Source: Paraburkholderia nodosa (lineage in GTDB: Bacteria; Pseudomonadota; Gammaproteobacteria; Burkholderiales; Burkholderiaceae). From it: 64,000 nt of DNA. This document shows positions 1 to 8,363 of this stretch, in pieces. Both the position numbers and the translations under genes were made by a program. The notes under the pieces were generated by a model. The model was not told the DNA's origin, made no database searches, and saw only the letters and a list, made by a program, of their open reading frames with translations. Within the stretch, counting starts at the first letter, position 1; the number at the start of each line of letters is the position of its first letter. The stretch covers positions 1 through 64,000 of the forward strand of contig NZ_MCNV01000036.1 in the NCBI RefSeq assembly GCF_001718195.1. The letters are read 5' to 3'.

Positions 1-581
1 GCGCGCACGGCCGCGATCACGTCTTCGCCCGTGTCGTCGCGGCGCGCAAACACGTCGATCCAGTCAGCGAAGATGCTGCCCGTGCTGTAGTACTTCTCTC
101 CGTTCACCACCCAGCGTGCGCCATCACGTGACACGCGCGTGATCACGTCGCCGATCGCCACGCTGCCGACTTCGGTCCAGGCGTTTCCCACCAGTTCGCC
201 GTCGACAAATCGCCTGAACCAGACGTCGCGCGCCGGGCCTGGCTCCGCGTTGAGCCGGTCCTCGACGAACGCGAAGTGGCCGCGCAGTGCCTGCGGCAGA
301 TTCGAATCCGCCTCGGCCAGTTCGATCAGCAGCTGAATCAGTTGCGGCAGCGAAGCCCCCGCACCGCCGTGCTCGACCGGCACGCGAACGGCGCCGAATC
401 CGGCGGCCTTGAGCCATTCGATCTGCTCATAAGGCAGACTGCGATCGCGCTCACGCTCGAGCACGCCCTCTGCGATGCGGGCGAAAACGGGCCGAAAACG
501 TGAAGCGAGACGCTCGTAATCCGTACCGGGAGAAAGAACGGGAGCAAGTGCCACCGTGCTGGCGAGATTCAATGCGGTCAT
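1..581 (-). CDS. SfnB/DszC-type acyl-CoA dehydrogenase-fold flavoprotein (partial)
   Basis: The reading frame starts at an ATG at 581 and stays open to the left edge, so only the first 193 residues are present. The visible part is the N-terminal helical domain and the start of the middle domain of the acyl-CoA dehydrogenase fold (residues about 25-90, with motifs GFGAVRVPVEHGGAG and WTEVGS). The wording resembles the SfnB/DszC/NdsC branch, which are reduced-flavin-dependent monooxygenases or sulfur-acquisition oxidoreductases rather than true acyl-CoA dehydrogenases. A GGAG lies 7-8 nt before the ATG. A sigma-54-type promoter lies about 60 nt upstream, which fits the known sigma-54 control of sfn genes. 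An ordinary acyl-CoA dehydrogenase cannot be excluded because the C-terminal half is missing. Confidence 0.75.
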   Translation of the reverse strand, partial: MTALNLASTVALAPVLSPGTDYERLASRFRPVFARIAEGVLERERDRSLPYEQIEWLKAAGFGAVRVPVEHGGAGASLPQLIQLLIELAEADSNLPQALRGHFAFVEDRLNAEPGPARDVWFRRFVDGELVGNAWTEVGSVAIGDVITRVSRDGARWVVNGEKYYSTGSIFADWIDVFARRDDTGEDVIAAVR

Positions 582-641
582 AGGGGCTCCAGGTACCGGC
601 TTGATGGGCGGCCCATGTTCGGGCCTCGTTCCTTACCGATA

Positions 642-658
642 AAGCAGAAGCCATGCCA
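642..658 (-). promoter_or_regulatory. Sigma-54 (-24/-12) promoter
   Basis: The minus strand reads TGGCATGGCTTCTGCTT. It has GG (656-657) and GC (644-645) separated by exactly 10 nt, and it matches the TGGCAYG-N4-TTGCW consensus at all but one informative position. Transcription would start near 632, about 50 nt before the ATG of the SfnB-like gene. sfn and related sulfur-scavenging genes are commonly sigma-54 dependent, so position and gene type agree. Confidence 0.7.
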
Positions 659-700
659 ATCGTTGGCCGGGGATCAGGTGTGCGCAGGTCGGGAAAACCG

Positions 701-730
701 CATGCGTGTTGCTGGTTCAGCAACAGCATG
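701..730. promoter_or_regulatory. Inverted repeat, candidate enhancer-binding site
   Basis: The core TGTTGCTG-gtt-CAGCAACA (707-725) is a perfect 8-bp inverted repeat. It is extended by CATGC (701-705) and GCATG (726-730) with one unpaired G at 706. It sits roughly 70-100 nt upstream of the predicted sigma-54 start site at about 632, the usual place for an upstream activating sequence bound by a sigma-54 activator such as SfnR. It could instead be the terminator hairpin of the NDH-2 gene ending at 884, but no T-run follows. The rest of 582-883 holds no convincing gene. Confidence 0.5.
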
Positions 731-883
731 CTGCTGATTCACTGCTGGATTTGCAGCGATGCCTGAGCGATCTTGTGATGCCCGGACTGGTCACTGGCGT
801 CATCGCTGCCCCCCTGTTTCGCGACAGTGCGCTGCCGTGCAATCGGCCATCACACATTTATCCAGTCGAGAGTGGCGTGGCGT

Positions 884-2176
884 TCAGGTCAGCCGTATCT
901 TCGGCTGCACGAGGCCGTTGATCTGCTCGGCGGTCCACAGCATCATGGCCTTGCCAAAACCGTGCAAAGCCTGCTGATGTTGCCGGTAGAGCATGGCATG
1001 ACTGAGCTGCGCGAATCGGCCCTTAATGAATCCGCCTCGGAAGAACCCGAACTGCCCGAGCGTCCCAAAGGCGTTGTAGTCGCTCAGCGATACCAGCGCG
1101 CCGAAGTCGTGAAATGCAAAGTCGGGCAACGAGCCGCCGCCGAGCCAGCCCGGCAAGTGCCTGGCGAGATGTTGTGCCTGCTGCGTGGCGACTTGCGCCG
1201 TGGGTACGAGAGGACGTTCATTGCCGGCGAGCGTCAACGTGGAGCAATCGCCGAGCGCGAATAGTGTGTCGTCGTCCTGCGCCTGCAGGGTTGGCCTGAC
1301 GGCGATCTGATTGGAACGATTGATCTCGATCCCATCCAGTTTGCCTGGAAAATCAGGGGCCTTCACGCCCGCCGCCCACACCATCAAATCCGCCGGTTGG
1401 TGGCTGCCATCGCCCAACCGGAGTCCATCGGGTTCGGCGGCGATCACTCGCGTGCCCGTTCGCACCTTGAAACCAATATGCCGTAACTGTGCCTCACTGG
1501 ACTCCGACACCGCCGGCGGAAACGCCGCCAGTACCCGCGGTGCGCTTTCATAAAGGGTGAGGTTCAGACGTGAGCGGATGCCGGGGTCGCCGTAACTCGA
1601 CGCCACTTCGAGCAAGCGGCTCAATTCTGCTGCCAGTTCGACGCCAGTCGCTCCAGCGCCGACGATCGACACGCGCAACGCGCTATTCGTCACAACACTC
1701 TGGAATATGCGGATTCGCAATGCTTCGTTGAAGATTTCAGCCTGAGCCTGGCTGTCAATGAAATGACAATGATCGAGGACGCCTGGGGTGCCGAAGTCGT
1801 TGGCGCGACTGCCCAGCGCAAGAATCAGTACGTCGTATTCGACGGTGCGCGGACCGATCACAATTTCACCCGACTTCGAACGCAGCGCAGCCAGCTTTAT
1901 GATGCGCGCATTGCGGTCCAGGCCTTCCATCTCGCCTGGCTGATAGTTGAAGCCGTGGTCGCGAGCGTGGGCGAGATAGATGACCTGCTGTTGCTGGACA
2001 TCGCGCGTGCCGGCCGCGATCGTGTGCAGCATGGGCTTCCAGATGTGGGTTGCGCTTTTGTCGATCAACGTGACCTGAGCGCGGCCGCTGCGCCCAAGCG
2101 TGTTGCCCAGCCTGGTCGCAAGCAGAAGTCCAGCGATACCGCCACCGACGATGACGATCCGGGTGGTCTGGCGCAT
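884..2176 (-). CDS. NDH-2 type NADH:quinone oxidoreductase family protein
   Basis: 430 residues, the normal size for type II NADH dehydrogenases: single-subunit, membrane-peripheral flavoproteins that pass electrons from NADH to quinone without pumping protons. The FAD Rossmann motif GGGIAG is at residues 11-16. A second nucleotide-binding motif, VGAGATGVELAAEL, lies mid-protein, and an ALGDCS stretch near residue 315 is the C-terminal FAD contact. The tail (HGFGKAMMLWTAEQING) resembles NDH-2 ends. It is divergent from the TetR gene at 2315, so that regulator may control it. A non-respiratory member of the same FAD/NAD-binding family is possible. Confidence 0.85.
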   Translation of the reverse strand: MRQTTRIVIVGGGIAGLLLATRLGNTLGRSGRAQVTLIDKSATHIWKPMLHTIAAGTRDVQQQQVIYLAHARDHGFNYQPGEMEGLDRNARIIKLAALRSKSGEIVIGPRTVEYDVLILALGSRANDFGTPGVLDHCHFIDSQAQAEIFNEALRIRIFQSVVTNSALRVSIVGAGATGVELAAELSRLLEVASSYGDPGIRSRLNLTLYESAPRVLAAFPPAVSESSEAQLRHIGFKVRTGTRVIAAEPDGLRLGDGSHQPADLMVWAAGVKAPDFPGKLDGIEINRSNQIAVRPTLQAQDDDTLFALGDCSTLTLAGNERPLVPTAQVATQQAQHLARHLPGWLGGGSLPDFAFHDFGALVSLSDYNAFGTLGQFGFFRGGFIKGRFAQLSHAMLYRQHQQALHGFGKAMMLWTAEQINGLVQPKIRLT

Positions 2177-2241
2177 GATTAAATATTCTACGAGTGATGA
2201 ATAAATGCGATACTAAGATTTCGAAGGGTTCATGTCAAACC

Positions 2242-2270
2242 GGTGCCGCTGCTATTCGCGGTGCGGCACC
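2242..2270. promoter_or_regulatory. Inverted repeat between ndh-like and TetR genes
   Basis: GGTGCCGC (2242-2249) and GCGGCACC (2263-2270) form perfect 8-bp arms around a 13-nt spacer in the 138-bp divergent gap. The placement suits an operator for the adjacent TetR regulator, although a hairpin in the TetR leader is equally possible from sequence alone. Confidence 0.4.
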
Positions 2271-2314
2271 CGCTAAAATTCTGAGCTTTCCTTGAACACG
2301 ACCTGTCGTCGCCG

Positions 2315-2986
2315 ATGAAACACGCTCACGATCAAACCCCGTCCGCCACGACGACTTCCACGCCCCGTCGGTCGCGCGGCCGTCCAGCGTGCAGCGACGC
2401 GGGCGGCGCCGACGCATTGCTTCGCAGCGCCCGAGGGGCATTCGCGAGGAGCGGCTATGAGGCGACTAGCGTGCGGGAAATCGCCAGGGCATCGGGTGTC
2501 GACCCCGCGCTGGTCGCGCATCACTACGGCTCGAAGGAAGCGCTTTGGATTGCCGTGGTGGACCAGATTGCCGACGAAGTGGCTCCCATGGTCGCGAAGA
2601 CCGCCGCATTGCGGGAGATAACAGGTCCAGGACCGCGAGCGCGCGTCGAGGGTGCCGTGTCGATCCTGATCGATCAGGTGTTTCTGACGCCAGACGTTGG
2701 CATGTTTTTTTCGACTGCCGCAACTGAAACTGGAGAGCGCCTTAACCTGCTGATCGAACGGGTGGTGCGGCCGTTTCATGACGTGTTCGTGCCGTTGCTC
2801 ATCGATGCGATCGACGCAGGTGAGATTTCGCGGCAAGATCCCGACATCCTGTTTACGATGCTCGCCAATGGCATCAGCAAGACTGTCGCCTATAGCCATG
2901 TACTGAGTCCGTTCTCTTCCTTACCGCGGCGTCCCAAGGCATTCAAACGCGCCGTTCTGACGACGGCTTTAGCCATGCTTGGCTGA
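2315..2986 (+). CDS. TetR family transcriptional regulator
   Basis: 223 residues. After a basic, low-complexity N-terminus (residues 1-30), a TetR helix-turn-helix runs over about residues 30-78 with the signature REIARASGVDPALVAHHYGS and the FARSGYEATS lead-in. The C-terminal ligand domain is not recognisable by family. It is transcribed divergently from the NDH-2 gene with a palindrome between them, which suggests autoregulation and control of that gene. The ATG at 2315 gives the full HTH; no strong Shine-Dalgarno sequence is visible. Confidence 0.85.
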   Translation: MKHAHDQTPSATTTSTPRRSRGRPACSDAGGADALLRSARGAFARSGYEATSVREIARASGVDPALVAHHYGSKEALWIAVVDQIADEVAPMVAKTAALREITGPGPRARVEGAVSILIDQVFLTPDVGMFFSTAATETGERLNLLIERVVRPFHDVFVPLLIDAIDAGEISRQDPDILFTMLANGISKTVAYSHVLSPFSSLPRRPKAFKRAVLTTALAMLG

Positions 2987-3339
2987 ACCGCTGCGCCCGT
3001 GACGCTCCGCTCACAAATCTGCCGCAAAGCGATCCTTCAGATATTGTGGGTGAGCGACCGGGTTGGGACGGCGAATTTGGGAAAAGCCAACGGGGTCGAG
3101 ATTTGCCCTAAGTGCGATTATGCGTATGTCGTTCTAATATTACAATATCGCAAATCCGCTCAAACCAGGTGCAGAATGGCCGGGTTGCTTAACCGGTTAC
3201 ATCATTGCGGTTGGAATATGCGTACCGTCATTGGAATTCATTCAGATCGACTTGTCGGAGGTTGTTGCCCACGGCCAATTGCCAACGGAGCAAGCCGATT
3301 CACTTCCCGCTCCTTTTACAAGACTGATAACTTGTGGCA
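2987..3339. other. Intergenic region without recognised gene
   Basis: 353 bp between two TetR genes. A GTG-started reading frame across 2999-3343 has no recognisable motif and atypical composition. The stretch is less GC-rich than its surroundings (for example around 3120-3160) and presumably holds the promoter of the downstream TetR gene. An imperfect CCGGGTT-gctt-AACCGG hairpin lies near 3180-3196. Confidence 0.4.
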
Positions 3340-4125
3340 ATGACCAAGAGTCGAGGGCGTTCCGGAACAGCGACTGGCTATGTATGCGGCAATGAAACGC
3401 GATCTCGAATCATTGCTGCAGCACTCACGCTTTTCGGTTTGCGCGGATTTGAAGGAGCCTCGACGCGAGACATAGCGGAGCTAGCAGGTGTCAATCCACC
3501 CGCATTGCGCTACTACTTTTCGAACAAGGAAGGCGTGTATCTGGCGTGTGTCGATCACATCGCCACCACGATTTCTGATCATCTCGCCAGCCCCGTCGAC
3601 GCGGCACGGGCCGTACTTGATAAAGACGGGGACGACGATCAATTAATCCGCGCGTTCCGTGAAATCCAGAAACATCTTGCTCAATACCTGTTCACCTCGG
3701 CTGAGCCCGATAGCTGGAGGCTCTTCATGGCGCGGGAACAGGCGGGCCTGGGACCCCAGTTTCCCGAGGCTCAATTGCGGGATCGTCTTCAGACGCGCCT
3801 GATACCTGTGTGCAGCGAAATAGTTGCCCGCCTGATGGGCAGAGATGCCGGCGACGAGGAGGCTTTATTGCGCGCCCTAACCATTACCGGCCAACTCATA
3901 GCAATTCACCTCACACGGCGATCGATGATGCTTTCTCTAGGGTGGGAATCCATCGATACACATCGGCTCGGCTGGATCACATCGATCGTTGACCGGCAAA
4001 CGGCTCTGCTGCTCGAAGAAGTAGTGAGAGAACGGCCCGCCAGGATTGTCAGAGCAGGGGCGAAAGCGCCCTTCCCACAACAGCCGACGCAAGGGCTTGC
4101 TCCGCGCCCTGATGCGATGACATAA
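3340..4125 (+). CDS. TetR family transcriptional regulator, CerR-like C-terminus
   Basis: 261 residues from the ATG at 3340; a GTG two codons earlier is an alternative start. The HTH covers about residues 20-66 (FGLRGFEGASTRDIAELAGVNPPALRYYFSNKEGVY). The ligand domain has the MAREQAGLGPQFPE-type segment found in TetR proteins with a DUF1956 (CerR-like) C-terminal domain. Its 3' end overlaps the 3' end of the convergent TetR gene by 77 bp (4049-4125), so their transcripts would be mutually antisense. No clear Shine-Dalgarno sequence precedes either start, leaving the true N-terminus uncertain by a few residues. Confidence 0.85.
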   Translation: MTKSRGRSGTATGYVCGNETRSRIIAAALTLFGLRGFEGASTRDIAELAGVNPPALRYYFSNKEGVYLACVDHIATTISDHLASPVDAARAVLDKDGDDDQLIRAFREIQKHLAQYLFTSAEPDSWRLFMAREQAGLGPQFPEAQLRDRLQTRLIPVCSEIVARLMGRDAGDEEALLRALTITGQLIAIHLTRRSMMLSLGWESIDTHRLGWITSIVDRQTALLLEEVVRERPARIVRAGAKAPFPQQPTQGLAPRPDAMT

Positions 4126-4657
4126 GCAAACTCAGGTGAAAGCAACCCGTCAATAGTGAGTGAATGTATATCGCTTCCACAGCGTAGTCGACATGATCAG
4201 TCGCCACACGATTTGCCGCTGCGAGCCTTAGCGCAGACTCGATAGATGACTGCGCGATTCGCGCAGCTTCCCCCAGCGTCGATGTGGAAACAACGGTATC
4301 TCCTTCAGATTTTGCTGTGGAGAATGCGATGGAGTACAGGCGCCGTTGTGTGCCGGAGTGAAGGACGTCGGCCAATCTCCTCTCAAGTTTTGAACGCAAG
4401 GCGCCAAGCGTTGCCCCATTAGACTTCTCGGGCGGAATTGTGAACGGGTCCAGAGGCAAAGCTGATCGCTCGAACAAAGCCGTCACGAGGGCCCATTTGT
4501 TTGAGAAGTGACCATAGATTGCGCCTCTGGTCATACCAGCCGCGTGAGCGATGTCTTCAAGAGACGTAGCACTGACGCCACGTTCAAAAAATAAAATCTC
4601 CGCGCTGTCGAGGATCTTTTCGCGCGTTACGAGTCCCTGTACTTTTCGCTTCATCAT
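4049..4657 (-). CDS. TetR family regulator, AcrR/TtgR-like
   Basis: 202 residues from the second ATG of an ATGATG, chosen because GAGGGG lies about 7 nt upstream; the longer start at 4675 lacks a site. The HTH (residues about 13-58, FFERGVSATSLEDIAHAAGMTRGAIYGHFSNK) matches the AcrR/TtgR subgroup that controls efflux pumps, and the ligand domain length also fits that subgroup. No efflux operon is adjacent, however: upstream lie a FolM-like SDR and panC on the same strand. The 3' end overlaps the convergent TetR gene by 77 bp. Confidence 0.85.
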   Translation of the reverse strand: MMKRKVQGLVTREKILDSAEILFFERGVSATSLEDIAHAAGMTRGAIYGHFSNKWALVTALFERSALPLDPFTIPPEKSNGATLGALRSKLERRLADVLHSGTQRRLYSIAFSTAKSEGDTVVSTSTLGEAARIAQSSIESALRLAAANRVATDHVDYAVEAIYIHSLLTGCFHLSLLMSSHQGAEQALASAVVGRALSPLL

Positions 4658-4744
4658 GTCCCCTCGGCCTTCCACGCGTTCTCTTGTCGCGCTGCACCTG
4701 ATCCGCCCTGTTCGCCGCGAGATGTGAGGTCTTGTCCCGCGCGC

Positions 4745-5554
4745 CTACCCAATATTCGCGAACATCACGTCGCGCTGGCTGGATACAAGATGTTGACCTC
4801 CGTCGACGACCAAGGTCGTCCCGGTCACTCCACGTGCCTCGGCAAGATAGACGGCTGCATCGACGATGTCTTCAAGCCGCGACCCGCGCCGAAGCGGGGT
4901 CATTCGGTGAGCCGCCTCAAACTGCTCTTGCGTTTGATCGCCGGAGACAAGCGTAAGTCCGGGAGCCAGGCCGAGCACTCTGACCTTTGGCGCTAGCGCC
5001 TGCGCAAGCGCTATCGTTGCATTCGCCAACGCTGCTTTCGTTAAGGTATAGGAGATGTAGTCTGGATTCATGTTGTAAAGCTTCTGGTCCAGAACGTTGA
5101 CAACAACGCCTCGCTGCGCCTCGTCGGCAACTGCACAGTCCGGTATCGCGTCGTAGAGGCCGCGTGCCAAAGCCAGCGGCGCAGCGACGTTGATCTTCAT
5201 GAGCGCCAGCAGGAGATCGTAGGTAAAAGTCTGTGCCGTATCTTCCTCGAACCGCGACGCGCAATTCAGGACGCAATCGAGACGTCCGAATGCTTGCACA
5301 CACGCGGGTACAAGCTGCCTCACCTGTTCCTCTTTCGAAAGATCCGCGCAAAGGGAAATTGCCCTTCCGCCTCGCACCGCGATCTGATCGACAACCTCTT
5401 GCGCTTCGCGTTTCGACTCGTGATAGTGCAAGGCAACGTCCCATCCTCGCGCGGCAAAGCCAAGGGCGAGCGCGCGACCGATTCGCCGGCCCGCTCCGGT
5501 CACAAGCACCGATCGCCTACGAGAGCCGCCGTCGTGAATTGCTGGTTCAGTCAT
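4745..5554 (-). CDS. SDR oxidoreductase, FolM / pteridine reductase-like
   Basis: 269 residues. The cofactor motif TGAGRRIGRAL (residues 20-30) has the Arg-Arg pattern of NADPH-dependent pteridine reductases (PTR1, FolM) instead of the usual TGxxxGxG. The catalytic Tyr and Lys are in YTLTK (preceded by NMNPDYIS), and the C-terminus has the usual TTLVVDGGQH. FolM reduces dihydromonapterin or dihydrofolate. The start has only a weak ribosome site. It lies downstream of panC on the same strand, 96 nt apart with a hairpin between, so co-transcription is possible but not certain. Another SDR substrate cannot be excluded. Confidence 0.75.
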   Translation of the reverse strand: MTEPAIHDGGSRRRSVLVTGAGRRIGRALALGFAARGWDVALHYHESKREAQEVVDQIAVRGGRAISLCADLSKEEQVRQLVPACVQAFGRLDCVLNCASRFEEDTAQTFTYDLLLALMKINVAAPLALARGLYDAIPDCAVADEAQRGVVVNVLDQKLYNMNPDYISYTLTKAALANATIALAQALAPKVRVLGLAPGLTLVSGDQTQEQFEAAHRMTPLRRGSRLEDIVDAAVYLAEARGVTGTTLVVDGGQHLVSSQRDVMFANIG

Positions 5555-5575
5555 AACGAAACGCCAATGTCAGGC

Positions 5576-5592
5576 AGGCGCAGTGTGCGCCT
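5576..5592. terminator. Short hairpin between panC and the FolM-like gene
   Basis: AGGCGCA (5576-5582) and TGCGCCT (5586-5592) are perfect 7-bp arms with a 3-nt loop. On the minus strand it follows panC (stop at 5651) and precedes the SDR start at 5554. No T-run follows in that direction, so it would be at best a weak attenuator. Confidence 0.35.
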
Positions 5593-5650
5593 TTGAGTTG
5601 CGCTCTCGCCCTACCCTCCAGTCACCGTGGCAAGGCATAGCATCAAGGGT

Positions 5651-6487
5651 TCAAATCTCAAGATTGTCAATAAGGCGTGTACTGCCGAGGCGCGCTGCCG
5701 CCAGCACGACCAGCTTTCGATCGACGACATCCTGCTCCATTGGAGAGCGCAAGTCCGCCTGCTTTCGAACCGAGATGTAGTCGGGTTTCCAGCCGCGATC
5801 GACCAGCGTTGAGAACACGCGCCGTTCGATTCGCTGGATATCCTGTCGACCGCTCAAAATGTCCTCGCGCGCGCCGTTGAGGAGCCGATATAGCGTGGGG
5901 GCCTCCACGCGTTGCTCCGGCGTCAGGAAGCGATTGCGAGAGGACAGCGCAAGTCCGTCGATGTCGCGGATGGTGTCGCCGGCCACGACCTCCGTGGGCA
6001 TTGCGAACTGTTTGCACATTTCCCGAACTATCATCAATTGTTGATAGTCCTTTTTTCCAAACACTGTCACGCGCGGCTGCGCGCATAACAGCAACTTCAT
6101 TACGACCGTGCAAACGCCTTGAAAGAAGCCCGGCCGGAACTCCCCCTCTAGCATGTCGCCAAGCCCACCTGGAGGCTGCACGCGATATTCTTGCGGCTGC
6201 GGATAGAGGTCCCGTTCCGTAGGGGCGAAGACGACGTAGACACTCTCCTTCTGAAGCTTCTCCAGGTCCGCCTCAAGCGTTCTCGGATAACGCTCGAAAT
6301 CCTCACCCGGTCCAAACTGCAGCGGATTCACGAAAATGCTGGTAATGACGGGATCTCCATGCTGTCGTGCGAGACGAATCAGCGACAGATGTCCTTCGTG
6401 CAGATTGCCCATTGTCGGCACGAATGCCGTGCGGTTTTGCCCGCGCAATTGAGCTCGCAGTTCCTCGACAGACCGAATCAGTTTCAT
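5651..6487 (-). CDS. panC: Pantothenate synthetase
   Basis: 278 residues, the usual PanC length. It condenses pantoate with beta-alanine, using ATP, to make pantothenate for coenzyme A. The nucleotidyl-transferase HxGH motif is in TMGNLHEGHLSLIR (residues 25-38). Further family motifs are IFVNPLQFGPGEDFERYPRT, GKKDYQQL (usually GEKDYQQL) and the KMSKS-like SSRN region (LALSSRNRFL). It lies 36 nt downstream of the ETF-QO gene on the same strand, so co-transcription is likely. panB and panD are not in the window, which suggests either a scattered pathway or a second copy. In a cluster using many CoA thioesters, extra CoA supply is a plausible reason for its position. Confidence 0.95.
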   Translation of the reverse strand: MKLIRSVEELRAQLRGQNRTAFVPTMGNLHEGHLSLIRLARQHGDPVITSIFVNPLQFGPGEDFERYPRTLEADLEKLQKESVYVVFAPTERDLYPQPQEYRVQPPGGLGDMLEGEFRPGFFQGVCTVVMKLLLCAQPRVTVFGKKDYQQLMIVREMCKQFAMPTEVVAGDTIRDIDGLALSSRNRFLTPEQRVEAPTLYRLLNGAREDILSGRQDIQRIERRVFSTLVDRGWKPDYISVRKQADLRSPMEQDVVDRKLVVLAAARLGSTRLIDNLEI

Positions 6488-6523
6488 GCTGGATCTTGCC
6501 TCTGAGACTTAACCACGTACTGC

Positions 6524-8194
6524 TTACATGTTCGGATAGTTCGGGCCGCCGCCGCCTTCGGGCGTGACCCACACGATGTTCTGCGTCGGGTCCTTGATAT
6601 CGCAGGTCTTGCAGTGCACGCAGTTCTGCGCGTTGATCTGCAGACGATCTTCTTCCTGATCGTCTTTTACGAACTCGTACACGCCTGCGGGACAGAAGCG
6701 CGCCTCTGGGCCTGCATACGTCGCGAGGTTGATGCCGACCGGCACCGTCATGTCCTTGAGCGTGAGGTGCGCGGGCTGGTTCTCTTCGTGGTTCGTGTTC
6801 GAGATGAACACCGAGGAGAGCCGGTCGAACGTGAGCTTGCCATCGGGCTTCGGATACTCGATCGGCTTGCACTGCGAAGCGGGCTTGAGCATCTCGTGGT
6901 CGCGATGCTGGTGATGCAGCGTCCACGGCACGTTGCCGCCCAGCAGCTTCTGCTCGATGCCCACCATCAGCGTGCCCAGGTACAGGCCCTTGCTCATCCA
7001 CTGCTTGAAGTTGCGCGCCCTGTACAGCTCCGTGTGGAGCCACGACTGCTTGAACGCTTCCGGATACGCCGCGAGTTCATCGTTCTGGCGGCCCGCCTGC
7101 ACGGCTTCGAACGCCGCATCCGCAGCCAGCATGCCGGTCTTGATCGCCGCGTGGCTGCCCTTGATGCGCGAGGCGTTCAGGAAGCCCGCGTCGTCGCCCA
7201 CGAGCGCGCCGCCCGGGAACACGAGCTTGGGCAGCGACATCAGGCCGCCCGCCGTGATCGCGCGTGCGCCATACGACACGCGCTTGCCGCCTTCGAGGTA
7301 CTTGCGGATTTCCGGGTGCGTCTTGTAACGCTGGAACTCCTCGAACGGCGAGAGATACGGGTTCTGGTACGCAAGACCGACGACAAAGCCCACCATCACC
7401 TGGTTGTTGTCGATGTGGTACAGGAACGAGCCGCCGTACGTATCGGATTCGAGCGGCCAGCCGGCGGTGTGGATCACGAGGCCGGGCTGGTGCTTCGAGG
7501 GATCGATCTCCCACAGTTCCTTGATGCCGATGCCGTAGACCTGCGGGTCCGAGTCCTTGCCCAGCTTGAACTTCTCGTTCAGTTGACGGCCCAGGTGCCC
7601 GCGGCAGCCTTCGCAGAACAGCGTGTACTTGGCGTGCAGCTCCATGCCGAGCTGGAAGTTTTCGGTGGGCTCGCCGTCCTTGCCCACACCCATGTTGCCG
7701 GTGGCGACGCCCTTGACCGAGCCGTCGTCGTTGTAGAGCACCTCGGCAGCCGGAAAGCCGGGGAAGATTTCGACGCCCAGGGCTTCGGCCTGCTGGCCCA
7801 GCCAGCGCGTGACGTTGGCGAGGCTGATGACGTAGTTGCCGTGGTTCTTGAAGTTGTCGGGCAGCGCCCAGTTCGGCACAGCCGTAGCCCCCGTTTCGGA
7901 AAGAAAAAGGAACTTGTCCTCGGTCACGGGCACGTTCAGCGGTGCGCCTTGCTCTTTCCAGTCTGGCATCAGCTCGTTCAGCGCGCGCGGATCCATGACC
8001 GCGCCCGAGAGGATATGCGCCCCGATTTCCGAGCCTTTCTCCAGCACGCAGACGCCGATCTCAGCGCCTTTCTCCGCGGCCAGCTGCTTCAGGCGGATCG
8101 CGGCAGACAGCCCGGCTGGGCCGCCACCGACGATCACCACGTCGTATTCCATCGACTCGCGTGGGCCATGCACTTGCTGATTCCCCTCCCCCAT
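6524..8194 (-). CDS. Electron transfer flavoprotein-ubiquinone oxidoreductase
   Basis: 556 residues, the expected ETF-QO size. It takes electrons from reduced ETF, loaded by acyl-CoA dehydrogenases, into the membrane ubiquinone pool. The FAD motif VVIVGGGPAGL is at residues about 19-29, with EKGSEIGAHILSGAVMDP following. The C-terminal [4Fe-4S] cysteines are in NCVHCKTCDIKDP. The first ATG is kept because the family has a similar GPRESMEYDV lead and GGGAGA-like sequence precedes it. It is the natural partner for the etfBA genes at 61.4-63.1 kb and the two acyl-CoA dehydrogenases at 49-52 kb, although it lies 40 kb away. Confidence 0.95.
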   Translation of the reverse strand: MGEGNQQVHGPRESMEYDVVIVGGGPAGLSAAIRLKQLAAEKGAEIGVCVLEKGSEIGAHILSGAVMDPRALNELMPDWKEQGAPLNVPVTEDKFLFLSETGATAVPNWALPDNFKNHGNYVISLANVTRWLGQQAEALGVEIFPGFPAAEVLYNDDGSVKGVATGNMGVGKDGEPTENFQLGMELHAKYTLFCEGCRGHLGRQLNEKFKLGKDSDPQVYGIGIKELWEIDPSKHQPGLVIHTAGWPLESDTYGGSFLYHIDNNQVMVGFVVGLAYQNPYLSPFEEFQRYKTHPEIRKYLEGGKRVSYGARAITAGGLMSLPKLVFPGGALVGDDAGFLNASRIKGSHAAIKTGMLAADAAFEAVQAGRQNDELAAYPEAFKQSWLHTELYRARNFKQWMSKGLYLGTLMVGIEQKLLGGNVPWTLHHQHRDHEMLKPASQCKPIEYPKPDGKLTFDRLSSVFISNTNHEENQPAHLTLKDMTVPVGINLATYAGPEARFCPAGVYEFVKDDQEEDRLQINAQNCVHCKTCDIKDPTQNIVWVTPEGGGGPNYPNM

Positions 8195-8363
8195 CCCCGC
8201 TCTCTCCCTGGCCTCGTAACGTCGCCATGCTCGTTGGACTCTCGCCCGTCGAGGGCGCCATCAACACGGGAATCGCTTCCAGCATCTCCCGTAGGTGACA
8301 GCGAGGAGTATATATAAATGAATGTCGTATAACAATATGAACGATGGCGAGGGTGAATGCGGC
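8195..8363. promoter_or_regulatory. AT-rich leader region of the ETF-QO/panC unit
   Basis: An AT-rich stretch around 8308-8345, with overlapping TATATA, AATGAATG and AACAATATG elements, stands out from the GC-rich surroundings. It lies upstream of the minus-strand ETF-QO gene and just beyond the 3' end of the MarR pseudogene. It probably holds the ETF-QO promoter, but no unambiguous -35/-10 pair could be fixed. Confidence 0.35.

Noticed and set aside
2999..3343. 114-codon plus-strand frame in the TetR-TetR gap
   Set aside because: GTG start without ribosome site, unusual composition and no motif; more likely promoter DNA.
6614..8317. 567-codon plus-strand open frame
   Set aside because: Lies antisense to the ETF-QO gene, has no family motif and an Arg/His/Leu-biased composition typical of GC-rich shadow frames.
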